Origin: UBA3910 sp002391465
GTDB taxonomy: Bacteria > Bacillota > Limnochordia > Darwinibacteriales > Darwinibacteriaceae
Direction: 5' to 3'
DNA length: 64,000 bases
Assembly (NCBI GenBank): GCA_030054835.1
Contig: JASGVS010000021.1
Coordinates: 1 to 64,000 of the forward strand
Numbering within the stretch: the stretch's first letter is position 1; each line of letters starts with the position of its first letter. Position numbers and translations under genes: made by a program. This document shows, piece after piece, positions 58,702 through 64,000 of this stretch. Under the pieces are notes generated by a model. The model was not told the DNA's origin. It made no database searches and saw only the letters and a list, made by a program, of their open reading frames with translations.

Positions 58702-58718
58702 CGAAAGGAGGTATGGTC

Positions 58719-60623
58719 ATGCTGCTTTTACTACTTGTGCTGCTTCCCTTGGTGGGGGCACTGGCTCTGCTTTTTGATAAAAAGCGGGCATGGAATATCC
58801 CCCTGCTCACGTGCAGCCTTGTTCTGGCACTGGCCATTTTCGGGCTCAAGCCAGTCTTTGGGGGAGGTACAATCAGCTACACACTGAACCTGCCGGGGCC
58901 CTTCGCCCCTGTACTGCAGGCCGATCCCCTCACAGCCATTTTCGTCATACTCGCGGCTCTCCTGTGGTTCGCGGTAGCCATCTACGCGCCCAAGTACATG
59001 GTACATGAAGGGAAGGTCAAGTTCTTTGAACTGGTCACCCTGCTCACCTATTCGGCTGTTCTGGGCGTCTTTCTAGCAGGCGATCTTGTGACAATGCTCC
59101 TGTTCTTTGAACTGATGACAATTACGTCTTTCTTCTGGGTTGTCCATCGCTGGAACCGGGAAGCGATCAGAGCCGGTTACTTTTACCTGTTCTTCAGCAT
59201 CATCGGCGGACTGCTCATCGCGCTAGCCATAGTGTTTCTGGGTGCATCTGCGGGACTACCCCTGCCCCTTGGGGCTGGTAGGCTGACGCCCTCTAACCCA
59301 ACTCTTTTTGCTTGGGCTATTGGTCTTCTGCTAGCAGGTTTCGGCATCAAGGGCGGGATGGCCCCGCTCCATGTGTGGCTTCCCCACGCCCACTCCAACG
59401 CCCCCACACCGGGTAGTGCCCTGTTATCCGGTCTGCTCATTAAAGTGGGTGCTTACGGCTTGATCCGTGTGGGCGAACTGGCCGGCTGGGGTATCACTTT
59501 AGGAGCCGGTACCGCTTGGCTCAGTACAACCATAACGCTGCTGGGCCTTTTGACCATGTTGGTTGGTGTGGCCGCAGCTCTGCTGCAGGGTGACGGCAAA
59601 AGGCTCCTTGCCTACCACAGCGTGAGCCAGATGGGTTATATTATCCTGGGCATTGGTGTCGGTCTCTACCTGGGACCGGATGGCGGACTGGGACTGGTCG
59701 GCAGCGTTTATCATATTGTGAACCACGCCCTCTTTAAAGCCACCCTCTTTTTGGGTGTGGGCGTTATCTACATCCATACTAAAGAAACGGACCTTTACAA
59801 ACTCGGCGGTCTTTGGCGTCGTTTCCCCGTGACAGCTGCGCTCATGTTCCTCGCTGCCCTGGGCATTGCGGGAGCTCCCGGGCTGAATGGTTATGCTAGT
59901 AAGACGGTGCTGCACCATGCGGTAAGCGCCGCGGCAGCAAGCGGAGAGACATGGCTGATTTGGGTAGAGAGGCTCTTTAACCTGGTGGGAATCGGCACCG
60001 CCGCTTCCTTCGCTAAGCTTTTTTACCTCATCTTCCTCGGTAAACCGACGGAGCTGGAAGTGGCGGAAAACGAATCACCCCGCCTGCAGATAGCCATGGG
60101 GGTGTTAGCAGCTGTTATGCTCACCATCGGGCTTGCACCCCAGCTGTTCCCTAACGTTTTGGGTCTGCCCGCAGCGGAGTCTTTGGGTTTTGCTAAGCTT
60201 GAACCCATCCCAGGTTCCCTCTTCTGGAACTTCACCGACCTGAAGGGTATTGCCATCACCCTGGCCTTAGGTATTGGCGTGTGCTGGGCTGGGCTAAAAA
60301 GCGGTGCATTCCACTGGCACCCGCCCCTTTGGCTCAGTCTGGAAGGCCTGGGCGGTAAGGTATACCTGGCAGTGGCCTTCCTCTGGACAAAGGGAATCGC
60401 CCTTTACCACAGCCTAACCAAAGGCCTGGGCAGGGCAGGAAGATTCTTGGCAGGCAAGGTGTCCGCCGCTTACAGCGACTTGGTCAACCCTAAGGATGGG
60501 GCGGCCTTAACAGGCATCAGCGCAACTGCTGCACTTTTGATCCTGACACTACTGGCCCTAATTGCCTGGTACACCATGATCAATCCGGTGTTTAATGTAG
60601 TGAAGATTGTGCTTCAGTGGTAA
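58719..60623 (+). CDS. Third antiporter subunit (NuoL/MrpA-N-like paralogue)
   Basis: About 634 residues; ATG 58719 is preferred to ATG 58713 because AGGAGG ends 7 bases upstream. The antiporter core has LLFFELMTITSFFWVVH, FGIKGGMAPLHVWLPHAHS, APTPGSALLSGLLIK and NHALFKATLFLGVG. A C-terminal extension of about 130 residues has an amphipathic region (TKGLGRAGRFLAGKVSAAY) and a last helix, recalling the lateral helix of NuoL. No MrpA C-terminal domains (they are the separate small genes upstream). Ends the operon; a terminator follows. Confidence 0.88.
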   Translation: MLLLLLVLLPLVGALALLFDKKRAWNIPLLTCSLVLALAIFGLKPVFGGGTISYTLNLPGPFAPVLQADPLTAIFVILAALLWFAVAIYAPKYMVHEGKVKFFELVTLLTYSAVLGVFLAGDLVTMLLFFELMTITSFFWVVHRWNREAIRAGYFYLFFSIIGGLLIALAIVFLGASAGLPLPLGAGRLTPSNPTLFAWAIGLLLAGFGIKGGMAPLHVWLPHAHSNAPTPGSALLSGLLIKVGAYGLIRVGELAGWGITLGAGTAWLSTTITLLGLLTMLVGVAAALLQGDGKRLLAYHSVSQMGYIILGIGVGLYLGPDGGLGLVGSVYHIVNHALFKATLFLGVGVIYIHTKETDLYKLGGLWRRFPVTAALMFLAALGIAGAPGLNGYASKTVLHHAVSAAAASGETWLIWVERLFNLVGIGTAASFAKLFYLIFLGKPTELEVAENESPRLQIAMGVLAAVMLTIGLAPQLFPNVLGLPAAESLGFAKLEPIPGSLFWNFTDLKGIAITLALGIGVCWAGLKSGAFHWHPPLWLSLEGLGGKVYLAVAFLWTKGIALYHSLTKGLGRAGRFLAGKVSAAYSDLVNPKDGAALTGISATAALLILTLLALIAWYTMINPVFNVVKIVLQW

Positions 60624-60627
60624 GGCG

Positions 60628-60651
60628 GGGCCGCTTAGGCGGCCTCTTCTT
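60628..60651 (+). terminator. Terminator of the mrp operon
   Basis: GGCCGC-TTAG-GCGGCC stem followed by TCTTCTTTAT. Confidence 0.8.
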
Positions 60652-60681
60652 TATCTAATTTGGCTGATTGCACTAATTTCT

Positions 60682-60710
60682 TTGACATTGAGCAGCGGAA
60701 TTGGTACAAT
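60682..60710 (+). promoter_or_regulatory. Sigma-A promoter of leuS
   Basis: TTGACA (60682-60687), exactly 17 bases, TACAAT (60705-60710). Confidence 0.88.
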
Positions 60711-60727
60711 AATACTGATATACAAAA

Positions 60728-60949
60728 ATCGATGCAACGACGATGAACAGGAGTAGTACGGAAACCTTTTCAGAGAGTTGTTGGGTGGTGGAAAACAACA
60801 TTCTTCCGGAACTCGCCTGGGAGTTGCTGGAGTGAATTTGATTAACCCCAGCCGGTCATTCCGTTATCATGTCGAGGGGGCGGCTGTTTGCCGTCAATTA
60901 GAGTGGTACCGCGGATCTTCCGTCTCTAGCTAGAGAGGAAGATTTTTTA
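60728..60949 (+). ncRNA. T-box leader of leuS
   Basis: Begins with the conserved CGACGATGAACAGGAGTAGT, then AGAGAGTTG (stem I). The probable specifier codon is CTC (Leu) at 60812-60814 within GAACTCGCC. The T-box sequence AGAGTGGTACCGCGG is at 60900-60914. The terminator ATCTTCC / GGAAGAT with T-run (60915-60948) competes with the antiterminator. Uncharged tRNA-Leu should allow read-through. Confidence 0.95.
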
Positions 60950-60985
60950 TATATCCAGTCACGCAGATTCAGGGAGGCGATCATC

Positions 60986-63397
60986 TTGCCAAAATACAAT
61001 CCACAAACAATAGAAAAGAAATGGCAGAATATCTGGGACAACGAGCAGGTTTTTCGCACCAGCGACGATCGCAGTAAGAAGAAATTCTATGCTCTGGTGG
61101 AGTTCCCCTATCCATCGGGGGAAGGCCTGCATGTGGGGCACCCACGCCCTTATACTGCCATGGACGTAGTCGCCCGTAAACGCCGCCTGGAAGGTTACAA
61201 TGTCCTCTTCCCCATGGGTTGGGACGCCTTCGGACTGCCGGCGGAGAACTACGCCATTCAAACTAAGATCCATCCGTCAATTGTTACGGAGCAGAACATT
61301 GCCCGCTTTAAGCAGCAGCTGCAATCCTTAGGTTTTTCCTTTGATTGGTCCCGGACAGTGAACACTACTGATCCCCACTATTTCAAGTGGACCCAGTGGA
61401 TCTTCCTCAAGCTGTTCGAAAAGGGCCTTGCTTACAAAGCGGAAATGCCCATCAACTGGTGCCCCCGCTGTAAGATCGGCTTGGCCAATGAAGAAGTGGT
61501 GGACGGAGCCTGCGAGCGCTGTGGTAACGAAACGGAAGTCAGGGTGAAGAACCAGTGGATGCTGAAAATTACCGCTTACGCCGAGCGGTTGATTGAAGAT
61601 CTGGATCTGGTCGATTACATTGAACGGGTTAAAATCCAACAGCGCAACTGGATCGGCCGCTCCGAAGGGGCGGATGTAACCTTCAAACTGAAAGATACCG
61701 CTGAAGAGCTGGTAGTCTTTACAACCAGGCCCGATACGTTGTTCGGCGCCACCTATATGGTCATTTCGCCTGAACATCCCATTTTGGCGAAGCTGCAGGA
61801 TCGCATTACCAACATGGATGAAATCGAGGCTTACCAAAGGGAAGCTCGGAAAAAGACCGAATTCGAACGGGCCGAGTTGAACCAAGATAAAACGGGTGTG
61901 CCCGTGAAAGGCGTAACCGCTATCAATCCGGTTAATAACGAAGAGATTCCGGTTTGGATCTCCGACTACGTACTGATGAGCTACGGCACTGGAGCGATTA
62001 TGGCTGTTCCCGGCCACGACCAGCGGGACTGGGAATTTGCTAAAGAGTTCGATCTGCCCATTATTGAAGTGGTCCAGGGCGGAGATGTGACCCAGGAGGC
62101 TTACACCGATACCCAGAGCGGAATAATGGTCAACTCGGGCTTCCTCAACGGATTGGAAGTAGCAGAGGCCCAGAAGAAGATTATTGCCTGGCTCGAGGAA
62201 AAGGGTCTCGGTACTCCTAAAGTCAACTACAAGCTGAGGGACTGGGTTTTCTCCAGACAGCGCTACTGGGGTGAACCGATTCCCCTTGTTCACTGTAAAG
62301 AATGCGGCTGGGTCCCGGTTCCCGAGGAGGAACTGCCGGTACGCCTGCCCCAGGTGGCCAATTACGAGCCTACCGACACTGGTGAATCGCCCCTGGCTAA
62401 CATTAGGCATTGGGTAGAAACCAGCTGCCCCAAATGCGGTGGCCCGGCTGAGCGGGAAACGGATACCATGCCCCAGTGGGCCGGTTCTTCCTGGTACTTC
62501 CTGCGCTACACCGATCCCCATAACGATAACGAACTTGCGAGCCGGGAAAACCTTGATTACTGGCTGCCGGTGGATTGGTACAACGGTGGTATGGAGCACA
62601 CAACCCTCCATCTTCTGTACAGCCGCTTCTGGCATAAATTCCTCTACGACATTGGGGTTGTCCCCGGTCCCGAGCCTTACCAAAAGCGGACCAGCCACGG
62701 CATGATCTTGGGTGAAAACAATGAGAAGATGTCCAAGTCCAGGGGCAACGTGGTTAATCCCGATGACGTGGTGAACGAATACGGAGCGGATACGCTGCGC
62801 ATGTATGAGATGTTTATTGGCGACTTTGAAAAGAGCGTACCGTGGAGTACGGATGGGGTGCGGGGCTGCCGCCGCTTCCTAGACAGGGTCTGGAAACTGC
62901 AGCCCATGCTCGTGCGGGGTACAGCTTACAGCTCTGAACTGGAAACGCTCATGCATCAGACGATAAAAAAGGTAAGCAATGACTACGAAGAACTCAAGTT
63001 CAACACAGCCATTGCCCAACTCATGACCTTCGTGAACGAAGTGTACCATCTGGGCCGGATCAATGAGGCGGAAATGAAAACCTTCCTGATTCTGCTCAAC
63101 CCGGTTGCTCCCCACATTACGGAGGAGATCTGGGAAAGGCTCGGCTTTCCGGGCATGCTCAACGAACAGAGCTGGCCCACTTACGACGAGGCCAAAACAA
63201 TTGCCCAGACCATCGCCATCGGCGTCCAGGTTAACGGGCGAGTTCGGGGCGAGATCACGGTCAACATCGACGACCCGGTGGAAGTGGCTAGGCAAAAGGT
63301 GATGGAAAACGAAAACGTTCGCCGCATGATCGAAGGCAAACAGATTGTCAAAGAAATCTATGTTCCAGGCCGCATTTACAACATCGTGGTAAAATAA
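60986..63397 (+). CDS. leuS: Leucyl-tRNA synthetase
   Basis: An 803-residue class Ia synthetase charging tRNA-Leu. HVGH (49-52) and KMSKS (581-585) form the ATP site. A zinc-ribbon-type CxxC pair lies near 155-175 (NWCPRCKIGLANEEVVDGAC). The CP1 editing domain includes FTTRPDTLFGATYMV and YGTGAIMAVPGHD, so proofreading is kept; a second Cys pair is in ETSCPKCGG. TTG 60986 follows GGGAGGCG. Controlled by the T-box upstream. Confidence 0.98.
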   Translation: MPKYNPQTIEKKWQNIWDNEQVFRTSDDRSKKKFYALVEFPYPSGEGLHVGHPRPYTAMDVVARKRRLEGYNVLFPMGWDAFGLPAENYAIQTKIHPSIVTEQNIARFKQQLQSLGFSFDWSRTVNTTDPHYFKWTQWIFLKLFEKGLAYKAEMPINWCPRCKIGLANEEVVDGACERCGNETEVRVKNQWMLKITAYAERLIEDLDLVDYIERVKIQQRNWIGRSEGADVTFKLKDTAEELVVFTTRPDTLFGATYMVISPEHPILAKLQDRITNMDEIEAYQREARKKTEFERAELNQDKTGVPVKGVTAINPVNNEEIPVWISDYVLMSYGTGAIMAVPGHDQRDWEFAKEFDLPIIEVVQGGDVTQEAYTDTQSGIMVNSGFLNGLEVAEAQKKIIAWLEEKGLGTPKVNYKLRDWVFSRQRYWGEPIPLVHCKECGWVPVPEEELPVRLPQVANYEPTDTGESPLANIRHWVETSCPKCGGPAERETDTMPQWAGSSWYFLRYTDPHNDNELASRENLDYWLPVDWYNGGMEHTTLHLLYSRFWHKFLYDIGVVPGPEPYQKRTSHGMILGENNEKMSKSRGNVVNPDDVVNEYGADTLRMYEMFIGDFEKSVPWSTDGVRGCRRFLDRVWKLQPMLVRGTAYSSELETLMHQTIKKVSNDYEELKFNTAIAQLMTFVNEVYHLGRINEAEMKTFLILLNPVAPHITEEIWERLGFPGMLNEQSWPTYDEAKTIAQTIAIGVQVNGRVRGEITVNIDDPVEVARQKVMENENVRRMIEGKQIVKEIYVPGRIYNIVVK

Positions 63398-63448
63398 GAA
63401 AAGCAGTCCCGCAATGACTGCCACAGTGGAAATAACTAGAATATTCAG

Positions 63449-63480
63449 GAGCACCAATCCCAGCGGTTGGTGCTCTTTTC
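63449..63480 (+). terminator. Terminator of leuS
   Basis: GAGCACCAA / TTGGTGCTC stem with a seven-base loop, followed by TTTTCCT. A smaller GCAGTC / GACTGC repeat lies just after the stop (63405-63423). Confidence 0.88.
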
Positions 63481-63552
63481 CTGCTATCTTCTCCCATCGA
63501 CTCATATTTGGCTATCCACCGCTTTATGGTACGAAACACTCGATCGTCCCAT

Positions 63553-63611
63553 AAAAAAACTCCCCCTGCCATAGACAATTTTATCATCTCAACTGTCTAC
63601 CACAAGGGGAG
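63553..63611 (-). terminator. Terminator of the HD-domain gene
   Basis: Minus strand CTCCCC / GGGGAG outer stem with inner TAGACA / TGTCTA, followed by seven T residues (plus A-run 63553-63559). Confidence 0.85.
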
Positions 63612-63631
63612 CAGATCAGAAGGGATCGTTT

Positions 63632-64000
63632 CTATTCTCGCAAGTAGCCTTTGGCAATGGCATCAACAAGCAAGCCCTCAACATACTCTCCCAGCTCCGG
63701 GCAGATCTCTGCCACCGGGGCCATACGCCTGCGAACCTGGTCGCTGGTGACAGGGTGCATCTTCCAGGTTCCCCCTCGGTTGAGGTAGTTGAGGAGAAAG
63801 GGTTGAACCCTATCCAGGCACGCGGCAAAACGAGCTTCCGCCGTTTTCCGCTCCTCAAATTCATGCCAGAGACCCCGAAGCTCTGCTTCTTGATCCGCAG
63901 GCAGTAAGCTGTAAAGCCGCTGGGCTGCTTCTTTTTCCCGGGCTTCCTTATCCTTAACCGCTTCTTCGTCGTAGCAGAACGTATCTCCGGCATACACTTC
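63632..64000 (-). CDS. HD-domain phosphohydrolase (YfbR/HDDC2-like), 5' part beyond window
   Basis: The C-terminal 123 codons of a gene that enters from the right edge. The visible part begins with EVYAGDTFCYD, which matches the metal-adjacent VEI-AGDTFxYD segment of YfbR/HDDC2 5'-deoxynucleotidases. A helical region follows (LWHEFEERKTAEARFAACLD, then RVQPFLLNYLN), typical of the same family. The first HD motifs are outside the window. Probably hydrolyses deoxynucleoside monophosphates. An in-frame ATG at 63997 is internal, not the start. Confidence 0.8.
   Translation of the reverse strand, partial: EVYAGDTFCYDEEAVKDKEAREKEAAQRLYSLLPADQEAELRGLWHEFEERKTAEARFAACLDRVQPFLLNYLNRGGTWKMHPVTSDQVRRRMAPVAEICPELGEYVEGLLVDAIAKGYLRE

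Noticed and set aside
61328..62698. A 456-codon open frame on the minus strand inside leuS
   Set aside because: Shadow of leuS; the sequence is a low-complexity reversal of conserved synthetase codons.
1..64000. CRISPR array, insertion sequence or prophage
   Set aside because: No regularly spaced repeats, transposase, integrase or phage structural genes were found.

Overview
The window looks like a chromosomal segment of a spore-forming, probably two-membrane (diderm) member of the Bacillota, of moderate GC content. Signs of a Bacillota background are strong GGAGG-type ribosome binding sites, frequent GTG/TTG starts, a T-box leader before leuS, a ydaO-type (c-di-AMP) riboswitch, an encoded-CCA tRNA and a Tlp-type small acid-soluble spore protein. 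A secretin and a beta-barrel protein ending in phenylalanine argue for an outer membrane. Limnochordia, a known diderm Bacillota lineage, is a reasonable guess but not proven from this sequence. No insertion sequence, prophage or CRISPR array was seen.

Layout. 1-2256: a truncated lipoprotein subtilase and a methyltransferase (minus). 2257-10070: an oligopeptide-type ABC transporter operon (plus), preceded by a long palindrome-bearing leader. 10118-14711: lipoprotein, HAD phosphatase, nucleoside deaminase, DUF1028 protein, GNAT acetyltransferase and purB (minus). 14792-18833: a chemoreceptor with a zinc-binding-type sensor domain, divergent from a GGDEF-EAL protein. 18839-24336: DUF2207 protein, transglutaminase-like protein, AEC transporter and an unknown anchored protein. 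24395-26993: feoA-feoB-feoC-like iron uptake genes under a clear Fur box. 27178-32048: a proline-dehydrogenase-like two-subunit flavoprotein plus 1-pyrroline-5-carboxylate dehydrogenase. 32118-34117: sugar-phosphate-isomerase-like and EAL-HDOD proteins.

34269-41339 is the most unusual part: seven exported proteins on the minus strand. They are a short secretin, a candidate outer-membrane barrel, a chaperone-like multi-Ig protein and four small or medium beta-sandwich proteins, most ending in a similar G-x-Y-x-x-x-I-x-x-x-V strand. No motor ATPase, prepilin peptidase or usher accompanies them. I regard this as a candidate undescribed surface-structure or secretion locus.

41502-52731 (minus) holds RNase Z; an ABC-F ribosome-protection-type ATPase behind a three-codon upstream ORF and attenuator that lie directly downstream of tRNA-Arg(CCT); spore-protein genes; a cNMP/DUF2225 protein; KorAB 2-oxoacid:ferredoxin oxidoreductase; rubrerythrin; a flavin reductase; and an NhaD/ArsB-like ion transporter. 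52852-60651 (plus) is an Mrp-type cation/proton antiporter operon in the gene order of the archaeal Mbh hydrogenase membrane arm, without hydrogenase genes, behind a c-di-AMP riboswitch. The window ends with T-box-controlled leuS and, on the minus strand, the 3' part of an HD-domain phosphohydrolase gene.
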